Numbered from the stretch's first letter, positions 1 through 7,964 are shown. The stretch is DNA of 36,495 nt from Rhodobacteraceae bacterium Water-Bin34 (GCA_900197625.1 FZLS01000023.1:1-36495), one strand, 5' to 3'. The notes: generated from the sequence alone by a model not told the origin. Translations and numbers: made by a program.

Positions 1-88
1 TTCCTACTCCGATGGCTGCTCCACCCATTCCAAATGTTGCTAACCCTGCGCCAATTAACGCGCCCATTGTTGCTATATCACCAGTCAT
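1..88 (-). CDS. atpE: F0F1 ATP synthase subunit c-like protein, N-terminal part (cut by window edge)
   Basis: Only the first 29 codons are present; the gene runs off the left edge. They read as an acidic start followed by a glycine-rich helix (IGAGLATFGMGGAAIGVG, residues 12-29). This is the alternating-glycine first transmembrane helix of the c subunit, the proton-carrying rotor ring of ATP synthase. The MxGDIAxMGxxIGAGLA pattern is of the alphaproteobacterial (Rhodobacterales-like) type. The start is fixed by a TAATG overlap with the upstream stop. The essential second-helix carboxylate lies outside the window and cannot be checked. Another small glycine-zipper membrane protein is possible, but the match to subunit c is specific. 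Confidence 0.65.
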   Translation of the reverse strand, partial: MTGDIATMGALIGAGLATFGMGGAAIGVG

Positions 89-276
89 TATTTACTCTCC
101 AACATTAATCTTCTTGCTTCTTCTACATATCCTTGACGAAACAATTCACTCGCCGCTCTTGCTCTGCCTGCTGACTCGCCAAATGCCCATAAGAACATTC
201 CTACAGCAACTAAGCCTTTTGCTAATAATTTAAATATTTTTGGCATTTTTATTGGTTGTTCACCTGCGATTTCCAT
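88..276 (-). CDS. Small single-pass membrane protein, unknown function
   Basis: A 62-residue protein I do not recognise. It has one hydrophobic stretch (about residues 18-33, KLLAKGLVAVGMFLWAFG) followed by an Arg/Glu-rich amphipathic tail. An internal ATG at codon 11 (MPKIFK) is an alternative start. The longer start is favoured because it overlaps the upstream DUF1127 stop as TAATG. Its own stop overlaps the start of the atpE-like gene in the same way, so the three genes form one translationally coupled unit. Confidence 0.6.
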   Translation of the reverse strand: MEIAGEQPIKMPKIFKLLAKGLVAVGMFLWAFGESAGRARAASELFRQGYVEEARRLMLESK

Positions 277-560
277 TATACTGAACCCCTCAAGTTAGGG
301 TTTACTGAAACTGGTTTACCATAAGGTGTTAGATCACGGCGGCGATTATCTTCCCATGTATCATTTGAGATCGAGCGAATATCGCCACGACTGATACCAA
401 TGTCGCTTAGTTCGCGATCTGTTAATGCGTGGAGTGTTTTGAATGTTTGTCTTGCTTCTTTTCGCTTAGCTAAAGCTGCGCCTAGTCTTTCGAAAAATGT
501 AACTACTTTGTATGCAAATACTGATGCTACGCTAGAGTTGTTATGAAGTGTGTGTGCCAT
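276..560 (-). CDS. DUF1127 domain protein
   Basis: A 94-residue protein. Residues about 33-63 carry the DUF1127 signature (LHALTDRELSDIGISRGDIRSI): an Arg-rich helix, then L-x-x-L-x-D-R-x-L-x-D-I-G-I-x-R-x-x-I. DUF1127 proteins are small, abundant in alphaproteobacteria, and some bind RNA and affect RNA turnover. That role is inferred for this copy. It is the first gene of a coupled trio with a small membrane protein and the atpE-like gene. A GGAAAGG-type ribosome site precedes the ATG, and an AATAAATA box lies about 45 bp upstream. The domain assignment is firm and the role is open. Confidence 0.8.
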   Translation of the reverse strand: MAHTLHNNSSVASVFAYKVVTFFERLGAALAKRKEARQTFKTLHALTDRELSDIGISRGDIRSISNDTWEDNRRRDLTPYGKPVSVNPNLRGSV

Positions 561-603
561 TTTGGTACCTTTCCTAATAAATGTTAGATTGTTTTTACAA
601 TTT

Positions 604-611
604 TATTTATT
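604..611 (-). promoter_or_regulatory. Possible late-promoter variant (AATAAATA)
   Basis: One mismatch from the T4 late box TATAAATA, about 45 bp upstream of the DUF1127 gene. The same AATAAATA variant sits opposite true TATAAATA boxes elsewhere in the window. The region is AT-rich, so a chance match is possible. Confidence 0.35.
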
Positions 612-688
612 ACAAGAATTGGTAAATTAGCATGCCCTATTTGGCATTGCGGTTATGCACAAAGTGAAAATGTGACAACTTGTCATTT

Positions 689-696
689 TATAAATA
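689..696 (+). promoter_or_regulatory. T4-type late promoter box TATAAATA
   Basis: Exact TATAAATA, 23 bp before the ATG of the 122-residue plus-strand gene and followed by an AAGGAG ribosome site. The gp33 homologue in this window supports T4-style late transcription. Confidence 0.75.
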
Positions 697-718
697 AAAT
701 CAAAAAAAGGAGCAAGGT

Positions 719-1087
719 ATGGCGAACATTCACTATTTAAAACGATCTCATAATGAGGCAGTAATCAAAGTATATGTAACAGACTCGGCTGGTGATACTA
801 TTGATGTGGCTTTATCGGATCTTGCTGCTAGTGGAGAAACTTTTGACGCAGGTACAGCTTCAGTAACTATTAAAGAAATATTTTGGGGTACCAAAAATAA
901 TAAGCATATAGACATTTCACGTTGGGATGGTGCAAGTGCACACGGACATTATTATCTTATAAATGCAGGTTCCCACGAATATACTGGTTTTGTAGATAAT
1001 GTATATTCAGATAGAGATATACGGATCATTGGTGATGGCGAATTCCATTGCATAGTTAAATTGACTAAAGAGTCTGGATATTCTTAA
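719..1087 (+). CDS. Probable late (virion-associated?) protein, unknown
   Basis: A 122-residue acidic, beta-rich protein with no signal peptide or membrane segment. I cannot assign a family. It is the only plus-strand gene in the first 11 kb and has its own TATAAATA box and strong AAGGAG site, so it is probably expressed late and at a high level. A structural role is likely but inferred. Its 3' end overlaps the end of the opposing small gene by about 20 bp. Confidence 0.7.
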   Translation: MANIHYLKRSHNEAVIKVYVTDSAGDTIDVALSDLAASGETFDAGTASVTIKEIFWGTKNNKHIDISRWDGASAHGHYYLINAGSHEYTGFVDNVYSDRDIRIIGDGEFHCIVKLTKESGYS

Positions 1088-1274
1088 GACGTCGTTCTAA
1101 AACTCTTTTAAATTGAAGCATAAGAGTTTCTTCTGTATTATTAATCCCAGACCATTGTGATTTAGGATTAATATATTTTTTAGTTTTTTCTTGATAGTTC
1201 ATATAACGAATTAAAGCTCTCAATAAAGCGGAAAGCAATATGCGATTTCTCGCAAGAACTATCTTTTTTATCAT
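1065..1274 (-). CDS. Small basic protein, unknown
   Basis: A 69-residue, Arg/Lys-rich protein with a hydrophobic-basic N-terminus. I do not recognise it. Its ATG overlaps the preceding gene's stop as ATGA, placing it last in the gp41 operon. It converges on and overlaps the plus-strand late gene by about 20 bp. Support is mainly the tight coupling. Confidence 0.5.
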   Translation of the reverse strand: MIKKIVLARNRILLSALLRALIRYMNYQEKTKKYINPKSQWSGINNTEETLMLQFKRVLERRLKNIQTL

Positions 1275-1465
1275 GCGTTTGATGTTTTTATGCAGAAGAA
1301 AGCTGGTACAGGACCAGTACCAAATCCATTACCAAGATTAAGTCTACGAGCTAACTTATTTGCTTCGTTCTTAGTAATTCTTAACTCAATTCTTGTATCC
1401 CATTCTGTTTCTACGATATCATATTTCTTTTTGTTATTCAATGAATTAAACACTACGTAACTCAT
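1271..1465 (-). CDS. Small conserved-looking phage protein, unknown
   Basis: A 64-residue protein, charged in the middle (residues 12-41, with alternating hydrophobic and charged residues) and ending in a Gly/Pro-rich segment. No family is recognised. It starts within the gp41 stop (ATGA) and is itself coupled to the next gene, so it is translated from the helicase message. A replication-linked role is possible only by position. Confidence 0.55.
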   Translation of the reverse strand: MSYVVFNSLNNKKKYDIVETEWDTRIELRITKNEANKLARRLNLGNGFGTGPVPAFFCIKTSNA

Positions 1466-2892
1466 GAAATCCCTCCTGCACCGAATAATGATTTCTTATC
1501 AACTTTGCCAAGCGGGCCTTTATCAAACACTGGGCCGTTATCATCACCAAAAGAAACAGATGGTCTTGGCATTGTATTAGCAACTGCTGGAGCTTGACTT
1601 AGGTTTTGTGCTCCATCTTCAAGATCGTAGAGTTGCATTTTAGCTCTATCAATACCTACAACAAATCTACGATAATAACTTAAATCTCCCCATCTATTCT
1701 TTAACTGTTTAATCATAAGCTGGCCTAGATTATCTAATTCTTCTGTTGTAATTAGACCTAATATGCAATCAGCAGTATGTGTTATTCCCATACTTTCAGA
1801 AGTATTAGTAAGATCAACGTCAGTATTCCCGTACCCGTCACGATTAAATTGAGACGAAGTAATAACAGCACAATTGTATTCCATTGCAAGACCACGTACC
1901 TCCTCTGCAATTGACTTAACTAATGTATATGAATTGGCTGCAGCTGCACCTTTGACACGAGCTGAAGCACATATATTTAGATAATCAATCATAATAATAT
2001 CTGGTTTAAAGTTACGTTTCATTCGTAATTCTGTTAAAAGATGGCGAAAGTGACCTACGTGTGCAGAACCTGTTGGGAATTCTTTAACAACTAACTTACC
2101 AGTTGATTTACCTTTGATGCGTTCCATACGTTTATAGTATACATCACGAGGCATTTCAGCTACTTCATCAATAGTAACATTAAGCATGTTAGCATCTATA
2201 CGTTCTGAGATACGTTCTTCAGCCATTTCCATAGTAATATATAATACGTTTTTACCATGAAGTAAAGCAGCTGCTGCAGCATGACACTTAACTAATGATT
2301 TACCGCCACCAGTTGTAGCTAAAAGAACTGTCATAGATTTACGTGGTAAACCGCCCTTTGTAATCTTATTCATAATATCTATATCAAAAGGAATACGCTC
2401 TTCTTTCTTGTGATAGAAGTCATAACGTGCTTCATAGTCTTCAAGAAAATCATGGCCTACACTTGTATCAAAGCTTATACCTAGTGAGTCCTGAAGTAGC
2501 GCTGGTAAACCGTCTTTACTTAATTCGGTTTCTGATCCATCAACAACTAAGATTGCTTTACGGATTGCATTGTATAGATCTCTATCTTGGCAGAACTTTT
2601 CAGTTTCTTTAACTAACCAATCAAAATCTGTTTTCTCATCAACTTTTAGTGTATCTACAGAGGACATTACATTCTTATACGTATCCTCATTCATATCTTT
2701 CTTTTTATCAAGTTGTAATTTTAGAACCTCTATTGATGGAGGATCACGATATTCATCTACATACTCAGAGTAAGTGTTGAATATCTTTTGAAGATTGTGG
2801 TCTTCAAAGTAATCTGTCTTAATGTAAGGATATACTTTTCTAAAGTAGTCTTCATTAAATATCAGATTAGATAATACTGTTGCTTCGATCAT
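1462..2892 (-). CDS. 41: T4 gp41-like replicative DNA helicase (DnaB family)
   Basis: A 476-residue protein, the length of T4 gp41. It acts as the hexameric 5'-3' replicative helicase and partners primase. The N-terminal helical domain (about 1-110) is followed by a RecA-type motor. Walker A is ATTGGGKS at residues 192-199 and the Walker B region is DIIMIDYLNI near residue 305. It lies downstream of UvsX, gp32, gp59 and gp33, in the usual T4-like replication order. It has its own sigma70-like promoter and a hairpin in its leader. Two small coupled genes follow. Its start is preceded by a weak GGGAA site. Confidence 0.93.
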   Translation of the reverse strand: MIEATVLSNLIFNEDYFRKVYPYIKTDYFEDHNLQKIFNTYSEYVDEYRDPPSIEVLKLQLDKKKDMNEDTYKNVMSSVDTLKVDEKTDFDWLVKETEKFCQDRDLYNAIRKAILVVDGSETELSKDGLPALLQDSLGISFDTSVGHDFLEDYEARYDFYHKKEERIPFDIDIMNKITKGGLPRKSMTVLLATTGGGKSLVKCHAAAAALLHGKNVLYITMEMAEERISERIDANMLNVTIDEVAEMPRDVYYKRMERIKGKSTGKLVVKEFPTGSAHVGHFRHLLTELRMKRNFKPDIIMIDYLNICASARVKGAAAANSYTLVKSIAEEVRGLAMEYNCAVITSSQFNRDGYGNTDVDLTNTSESMGITHTADCILGLITTEELDNLGQLMIKQLKNRWGDLSYYRRFVVGIDRAKMQLYDLEDGAQNLSQAPAVANTMPRPSVSFGDDNGPVFDKGPLGKVDKKSLFGAGGIS

Positions 2893-2919
2893 TATATATT
2901 CCCAGAATTCTAAGTTGAA

Positions 2920-2950
2920 TTGTGGCGAGCAACATAATTACCCGCCACAA
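2920..2950 (-). other. Hairpin in the gp41 leader
   Basis: An 8-bp perfect inverted repeat (TTGTGGCG / CGCCACAA) with a 15-nt loop. It lies between the gp41 promoter and the gp41 ATG, just after the end of uvsX. There is no T-tract, so it is a weak candidate for an intrinsic terminator. A translational operator or RNA-processing signal is possible. Confidence 0.5.
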
Positions 2951-2954
2951 ATTT

Positions 2955-2983
2955 ATAGTAAAACGTTAAGTTGAAAATGTCAA
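2955..2983 (-). promoter_or_regulatory. Sigma70-like promoter for gp41
   Basis: TTGACA (2978-2983), a 17-bp spacer, then TACTAT (2955-2960), about 65 bp upstream of the gp41 start. The same -35/-10 pair precedes the binding-protein gene at 14.9 kb. A TATAAATT near-late box overlaps the -10. Confidence 0.6.
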
Positions 2984-2985
2984 CC

Positions 2986-4059
2986 TTATTCGACTAAGGT
3001 CTCTTCAATTACTTCGTCTTCATCGTTTCTCATGATAGAACCGCCAGCTCCGATTGTAAAGTGACTCTTAATGTAAGAAGCAAAGTTAGTTTCTTCAAAC
3101 ATTTTTAGCCAAAACTCTTTATTATCGTTAACTTCTTTGGCACGCATGAGTTTTTCAGATATGACTTCGCCAGTTTCTGGATTAATAGCTTCATACCACC
3201 CAACTTTAGGTTTATTAAGGTAACCACCTTTTTCGGCTACATCCATGAGACCTGACCATTTCATAATACCGCCGTCCCATGACACTGAGATTGGAATCTT
3301 AGATTTTTCCTTAACATGTCTTGATTTTTCGATATTAATAACGAAGTGATAGCCTTGAATTTCAGTACCAACTTTATCTTGTTGACGACCAATAATCCAA
3401 ATAGCATCTGCTGAATAATAAATGCCTGTACCACCAGAAATAATATCTTTAGGATATAAACCGATCTCTTTGTATGTATGGTTAACAGCAATGAGTGGAA
3501 TATCCTTAAGGTTAAGATGTGGCGTAACAATTCGAAACAAAGACTTAAGAGCTTTTGCTCGAGACATATCTGCAACTGACTTACCGTCAAGTGCGTCATC
3601 TACTTCTTTCTTAGAAGCTAAGTTACCAACTGAGTCAATAACAACGATAACTTGTTCACCCTTTTCAACTTGATCAAGCTGATGAGAGATATCAAACTTA
3701 AGTTCTTCAACATTTGTAATAGGAGTGTGTACTACCCGGTCCATATCAATATCAAAAGATTCGAAGTAAGCTTGAGGTGTACCAAATTCTGCATCATAAA
3801 ATAATAATACAGCATCTGGATTTGCTTTCATATAAGCACCAGCCATCAACAATGCGAAAGCTGATTTAAAGTGCTTAGAAGGACCTGCTAACACTAGCAA
3901 GCCTGGAACAACACCGCCATCAATTCTACCTGATAACGCAACATTTACCATTGGAACCTGTGTAGGTGCCATGTCTTTTTTGCCGTAAACTTTAGAGTCC
4001 ATAAGAGGAGCCGTCATTTTAATCGTGCTGTTTTTCACTAGTTTGTCTAATAGACTCAT
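2986..4059 (-). CDS. uvsX: UvsX recombinase (RecA family)
   Basis: A 357-residue strand-exchange ATPase for recombination-dependent replication and repair. Walker A is GPSKHFKS at residues 59-66, with the serine-rich P-loop typical of T4 UvsX. Walker B is VIVVID at 137-142. The C-terminal 40 residues are acidic, as in UvsX. The ATG follows the stop of the coiled-coil gene by one base (TAATATG), indicating coupled translation. gp32 upstream and gp41 downstream are its known functional partners. Confidence 0.95.
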   Translation of the reverse strand: MSLLDKLVKNSTIKMTAPLMDSKVYGKKDMAPTQVPMVNVALSGRIDGGVVPGLLVLAGPSKHFKSAFALLMAGAYMKANPDAVLLFYDAEFGTPQAYFESFDIDMDRVVHTPITNVEELKFDISHQLDQVEKGEQVIVVIDSVGNLASKKEVDDALDGKSVADMSRAKALKSLFRIVTPHLNLKDIPLIAVNHTYKEIGLYPKDIISGGTGIYYSADAIWIIGRQQDKVGTEIQGYHFVINIEKSRHVKEKSKIPISVSWDGGIMKWSGLMDVAEKGGYLNKPKVGWYEAINPETGEVISEKLMRAKEVNDNKEFWLKMFEETNFASYIKSHFTIGAGGSIMRNDEDEVIEETLVE

Positions 4060-4060
4060 A

Positions 4061-4387
4061 TTATTTTCCCTCTACAATCGTCAATAGTTTAGCTTTATAG
4101 GCCTCGATCTTACTTACTCGATCAGGCCAATAAATTGTTGATTTTTCTTCGTTCTTACAAAGATTATCTAAGAACGGAGTAATTGATTTATATAGAAGTT
4201 CTAGACGATATTCAAAGTCGTCAGCAGCTACTTTAGCATCATTGAGTTGGTCCTCAAGTGATTGTTTTTCGTTACTGACTTCTTGAATTTTTTCCTCGGC
4301 CGCAGCTTCTTTCTCTTGAAGCTCTTCATCAATAAAGCTGAAGCCGAAGTCAAAGTCTAAAACCTCTTCGTAGGTTTTACTAACCAT
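4061..4387 (-). CDS. Coiled-coil protein between gp32 and UvsX, unknown
   Basis: A 108-residue acidic protein with a long heptad-like stretch at about residues 20-65 (Glu/Lys/Gln-rich, predicted coiled coil). I cannot name a family. It overlaps the gp32 stop by 8 bp and abuts uvsX. Proteins of unknown function occupy the same slot in other T4-like marine phages. A recombination or replication accessory role is inferred from position only. Confidence 0.7.
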   Translation of the reverse strand: MVSKTYEEVLDFDFGFSFIDEELQEKEAAAEEKIQEVSNEKQSLEDQLNDAKVAADDFEYRLELLYKSITPFLDNLCKNEEKSTIYWPDRVSKIEAYKAKLLTIVEGK

Positions 4388-5306
4388 TCGCTAGTTCCTT
4401 AAAGATTGAGAGGTCGTCATCATCATCGTCCATAGGCACACTTGCCGCTTGGGCTGGCATAGCTTCTTTTAAAGTAGGTTCTGGGGCCGACTTATTACCG
4501 AAGCTGCTTAGATCTAAATCATCATCTTCTTCAGCTGTGGAAGGTGTTGAAGCTTCTTCATCAAGAGCAAGTACTCTATAAAGTTTTGCTTTCAATTCAG
4601 AATATGATTTAAAGTTCTTTGGATCAACTAAGTCTTGCAACTTATGCTGTTGGTTCCAAATGCGTTCGATCTCTGAGTCATCATCAGCAATTGATGATAC
4701 ACTATCAAAGTCTGATTTATCATAGTTAGGATAACCAGCTACTTTTTGAATTTTGAGACGGAAGTTAGCACCTTCCCAGAAATCAAAAGGATTGATTGCT
4801 GTTTCATCGTCGAACTGCGGGTTCATCAAATCATTTAACTTTTCAAAGATCTTTGCACCAAACTGGTACATGAATACTTTGCCGTCGTTTTCAGGATTTG
4901 CTGAGTCTTTGACAACTAAAACGTTTGCGAAATACTTAAGACGACGCTTTTGTTTACGAGCAATTTCTTTATCAGATTCAATACCTGAATTCCATAGTTT
5001 AGAGTTATACTCTGAAACAGGATCGTCTACGTTAATAGTTGTAAGTGAGTTTTCGATATACCATAAGCCAGTTGGCCCTTGGAAACCGTGATCCCACACA
5101 CGAACAAAAGGCATTTCTTCACCTTGTGCTGCTGGTAGGAAACGAATAATAGCAAAGCCATTACCAGCTTTATCGCGGGTAGGCTTCCAAATTTTACCTT
5201 CGTTGGGATCTGAGTAGCTCTTTTGTGTAATCTTTTCGAGCTGTGAGTTCAACTTGTTAAGTGATGTTGAACGATTCTTTTTCAGTGCGTTGAAATCCAT
5301 AGTCAT
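4380..5306 (-). CDS. 32: gp32-like single-stranded DNA-binding protein
   Basis: A 308-residue homologue of T4 gp32 (301 residues), which coats ssDNA and organises the replisome. An N-terminal RSTSL segment resembles the LAST cooperativity motif. The core (about 40-220) matches T4 gp32 around ANVLVVKDSANPENDGKVF and WEGANF. The C-terminus is a low-complexity acidic tail that in T4 contacts gp59 and UvsX. There is no cysteine anywhere, so the T4 zinc-binding site is lost; the equivalent segment reads SEYNSKLWNSG. The first ATG is favoured over codon 3 because AGGAG lies 9 bp upstream. Confidence 0.95.
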   Translation of the reverse strand: MTMDFNALKKNRSTSLNKLNSQLEKITQKSYSDPNEGKIWKPTRDKAGNGFAIIRFLPAAQGEEMPFVRVWDHGFQGPTGLWYIENSLTTINVDDPVSEYNSKLWNSGIESDKEIARKQKRRLKYFANVLVVKDSANPENDGKVFMYQFGAKIFEKLNDLMNPQFDDETAINPFDFWEGANFRLKIQKVAGYPNYDKSDFDSVSSIADDDSEIERIWNQQHKLQDLVDPKNFKSYSELKAKLYRVLALDEEASTPSTAEEDDDLDLSSFGNKSAPEPTLKEAMPAQAASVPMDDDDDDLSIFKELANG

Positions 5307-5381
5307 GGTTTATTTCTCCTAATTTTGCGTTATATAGCGTTTGTTTGTATTGCGATGTATATGTGGTATATGTCCACCATC

Positions 5382-5389
5382 TATTTATA
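5382..5389 (-). promoter_or_regulatory. T4-type late promoter box TATAAATA upstream of gp32
   Basis: Exact match on the minus strand, 76 bp upstream of the gp32 ATG. It lies just downstream of the gp59 stop, in the only gap of this block. Short inverted repeats in the leader (GTGG/CCAC; CGCTATATAACGC) could take part in gp32 autoregulation, which is speculative. Confidence 0.55.
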
Positions 5390-5992
5390 TCAAAAGAAGT
5401 AGTCTTTGATAACCTTTTTAAACTTTTTTTGATCTATATCTAAGAAAGGATAATACTTCTTAGATAGTCTTATAATATCACGTGCCACGATTTTGTCAAC
5501 CAAATTTGCATCCCAATAGTCAAATATCTTTGCTGAATGCACAAGTATCGTAAAAGTTTCAAGTGTTATTTGTCTTTGTATAAAAAGACGTAATATCTCA
5601 GGATGTTGTCCATTAACTGAAACAAAATTGTCTTGATATACATCTCTTAATTTAGCTAGATCTTCTTTAACTACACGAGTAAGCGAGTCTCGCTTCTTCA
5701 ACCAGTCAATATATCGATCTTCGCCTGCTTGCTCAAGAATTTCTCTTATCCATATATTCGGCTTAACTATCATGTTAGCCATTAACAATTTCTCTGGATC
5801 ATCTTTTTGAGCAAGCTTATGGAAGAAGAAAACATCATTACGAGTACGATATGTATCGAATGAAGCTCTAATCTTTCCTCTGTACTTATGATAGTCGTAT
5901 TGATCAGTAGTAAAATGCTTTTTCATAGCAAGATACTTTACGTAACAATTAAAGGACTCTTCATTAGCAAAGCTCTGTGATGTCTTTATCAT
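5390..5992 (-). CDS. 59: gp59-like helicase loader
   Basis: A 200-residue, Lys/Tyr/Phe-rich helical protein matching T4 gp59 (217 residues), which loads gp41 onto gp32-coated forks. Shared features are an early KYxxxKxH segment, a DVFFFHKLA segment comparable to DKYFFQKLS in T4, ANMIVKPNIWI comparable to the T4 SNLVANQDAWI, and the ITLETFTIL segment. It overlaps gp33 by 29 bp and is followed by gp32, the same 33-59-32 order as T4. Confidence 0.88.
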   Translation of the reverse strand: MIKTSQSFANEESFNCYVKYLAMKKHFTTDQYDYHKYRGKIRASFDTYRTRNDVFFFHKLAQKDDPEKLLMANMIVKPNIWIREILEQAGEDRYIDWLKKRDSLTRVVKEDLAKLRDVYQDNFVSVNGQHPEILRLFIQRQITLETFTILVHSAKIFDYWDANLVDKIVARDIIRLSKKYYPFLDIDQKKFKKVIKDYFF

Positions 5993-6218
5993 CTTCTCTT
6001 ATAACCATTTTCATTTTAACAGCTTCGTTTCTTACTTTTTCTTTTAAGATCGAAGACTTTTTAACAATATCAGCAACAGCCTCTATTTCTAAATCATTTT
6101 TGCGAGCGTATTCAACAAGAGCATCAACATAGTTAACGCCTGTTTGTAACATATATGATATATCGTGGTGTACTTTTTCTGGAGTTCTAGGATTTATAAC
6201 CTTTTCCTTATTATCCAT
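5964..6218 (-). CDS. 33: gp33-like late-transcription co-activator
   Basis: An 84-residue protein resembling the core of T4 gp33 (112 residues), the RNA-polymerase-bound factor that links the late sigma gp55 to the sliding clamp. Residues 20-70 align with T4 gp33 around GVNYVDALVEYARKNDLE (T4 GMSYLEATTAFLEENSIP) and the following KEKVRNEAV (T4 IEKIQSEAI). Its position immediately before gp59 supports this. Its presence agrees with the TATAAATA boxes found here. It overlaps the upstream gene by 8 bp (ATGGATAA). Confidence 0.82.
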   Translation of the reverse strand: MDNKEKVINPRTPEKVHHDISYMLQTGVNYVDALVEYARKNDLEIEAVADIVKKSSILKEKVRNEAVKMKMVIREDDKDITELC

Positions 6219-6570
6219 TTAATGTTTTCACCCCAGATAACCAATTACTTGCAGCACTTTCTGCCCATGCAATAGATTTACCTTCATATAGTTCTTCTTG
6301 AATAAATTCTTCGTTAATGAAAAATCTGCATCCACACCCATTTGTTGTTGTAAAATATTCAGCCTTAAGTGTTTTACCTGCTTTTTCTACTATTATAGTA
6401 TCGCCTGCCATTTTGTGTTCCTTAATATTAGTAGTTGCTTTAATTGAACCGCAATAAGAACAATGAACTATTGTCGCGAGGAACAAATGTTCTCCCAATG
6501 TTATTGTTTGCGTTTCAGATATTATGTTTACTCTACTACAACATGCATTAATTGTAAACCCTTTTTCCAT
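6211..6570 (-). CDS. Unknown Cys-containing protein
   Basis: A 119-residue soluble protein with an N-terminal CC pair (residues 10-11), a CxxC (HCSYCG, about 37-40) and a CGC motif near residue 80. Metal binding is possible. No family is recognised. Its ATG directly abuts the stop of the bilin reductase (TAAATG) and its end overlaps gp33, so it bridges the bilin and replication genes in one transcript. Confidence 0.6.
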   Translation of the reverse strand: MEKGFTINACCSRVNIISETQTITLGEHLFLATIVHCSYCGSIKATTNIKEHKMAGDTIIVEKAGKTLKAEYFTTTNGCGCRFFINEEFIQEELYEGKSIAWAESAASNWLSGVKTLNG

Positions 6571-7254
6571 TTAAATTACCTCAAATAGAACGTCGTCGAC
6601 GTATTGGTTCTTTCCTTCCTCTGAAATACCCATAGCTAAAATAGATCTATGGAGATGAGGGTTCATCTTTTGATTTGTGCAGTATTTGTTAAGTAATGGT
6701 TTTGTATCACGATTTGATACAAGTGCGCTGTCTTTAAGATTAGTTAAGTAGTAATCAACTAAATCTTTTGTTATAGCCATAAACTGGTCTAGTTCTTCGC
6801 CATCTCTAATATTGCCAACAGCTAGCATATTATCAGAGAAAATTTCTTTAGCCCATTCAGGTAGTTCTCGCGGTTTATTCCATTCGATACCATAAACTTT
6901 TTTAGCCATATAATCATTATAATTATGATCGTAACCGTGTAACGGCGAAAAGTCCATAAACGAACCTGTAATTTTTTTAGGTCCTGCTACAATATCAAAT
7001 CCTAAAATCGGCAGTTCAATGCCTACTCTTGGAAATATATTGATATGCATAAGCCATAAACCTTTACCATCATCAGGTACAATAGTTTTAAGATGAACTT
7101 TACTTACTTGTTCAGATTTCCAAAAAGTATCTTTCCAATCTTTAAATTTTAGATTATCTGTATACTTTTCATTATTATAACGAGTAAAATGCTGATCAAA
7201 ACATTGTGTAAGATGATCAGCATATTCGTTTAGTCTTATCCAGAGTGGGTGCAT
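6571..7254 (-). CDS. pcyX: Ferredoxin-dependent bilin reductase, PcyX-like
   Basis: A 227-residue member of the PcyA/PebS/PcyX family, which reduces biliverdin IXa to a phycobilin using ferredoxin. Conserved blocks are HINIFPRVGIELPILGFDIV (70-89), then MDFSP, LPEWAKEIFS, and a C-terminal NPHLHRSILAMG...VLFE segment. His70 and Asp87 correspond to PcyA His88 and Asp105 (same 17-residue spacing), the catalytic pair. The PcyA Glu76 position, needed for exovinyl reduction, is not a Glu here. That fits phage PcyX enzymes, which make phycoerythrobilin. A heme oxygenase lies 1 kb upstream on the same strand. It overlaps the preceding gene by 19 bp. Confidence 0.88.
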   Translation of the reverse strand: MHPLWIRLNEYADHLTQCFDQHFTRYNNEKYTDNLKFKDWKDTFWKSEQVSKVHLKTIVPDDGKGLWLMHINIFPRVGIELPILGFDIVAGPKKITGSFMDFSPLHGYDHNYNDYMAKKVYGIEWNKPRELPEWAKEIFSDNMLAVGNIRDGEELDQFMAITKDLVDYYLTNLKDSALVSNRDTKPLLNKYCTNQKMNPHLHRSILAMGISEEGKNQYVDDVLFEVI

Positions 7255-7964
7255 TTTGAATTCTTCTTGTGTGTTTTATATCCGCCTACAAACTTATTAT
7301 AGACTGTTGCGTGCTTTAATTTTTCATACTCTTTTGTATCTACTACATGAGTTTTGATTTCTACTTTATTTTCAGTTAAAGGATGTAGATAAACAAGAGG
7401 TTGTCCTGCATCTAGATCTATTTGTTTTCCAGCATGAATCATTATATTAATGTGTGTTCCATTCTGATATTTGTAATTAACAACACCAGGCGGAATAAGA
7501 ACTTCAGATGCAGCAGCACCATAAGACCAAAAAGCTTGAGACCAATAGAAGTTTACACCGGTTTTTTCTCTTAAAACCCAAGGTGAAAATATCTTCAAAT
7601 GTTTAAGCGGTGCGAATTCACCCATAGGAGTAGCTTCAGGACTATTATGAGATTCCATTCCAAAGTTGCAAAGTTTATTTGGATATTGATATGAAAAATT
7701 TCCGTCTACTTCTACTCTAAACATCAAATCTGCCCATAATGAAAGAGTAAAACTATTATTAACATTATCTTGAAAGCCTTGACACATTTTAAATGTAGCA
7801 GTTTTTCCTACTAATCCTTGAGGGCTTTTACGTTTTATTACGGTTTTCATGTCCGTAAACCAACTAGGTAAATGCTTGTTAGATCTTTCTATTGGATATT
7901 TTGCAATATTTTCCTGATCTGTAAAAGCATCTACCGTTATTTTTTTCCGTCTATGGAAAATCAT
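7236..7964 (-). CDS. Phage protein of unknown function (possibly DUF6065-like)
   Basis: A 242-residue soluble protein. Its layout (HLPSWFTDM, then a KMCQGFQDNVNNSFTLSL segment with a Cys, then a C-terminal beta-rich half with HINIMIHAG) recalls a phage and marine-bacterial family of unknown function near DUF6065. I cannot confirm this without a profile search. It is coupled at both ends: ATGA with the small basic gene upstream and a 19-bp overlap with the bilin reductase downstream. Confidence 0.65.
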   Translation of the reverse strand: MIFHRRKKITVDAFTDQENIAKYPIERSNKHLPSWFTDMKTVIKRKSPQGLVGKTATFKMCQGFQDNVNNSFTLSLWADLMFRVEVDGNFSYQYPNKLCNFGMESHNSPEATPMGEFAPLKHLKIFSPWVLREKTGVNFYWSQAFWSYGAAASEVLIPPGVVNYKYQNGTHINIMIHAGKQIDLDAGQPLVYLHPLTENKVEIKTHVVDTKEYEKLKHATVYNKFVGGYKTHKKNSKCTHSG

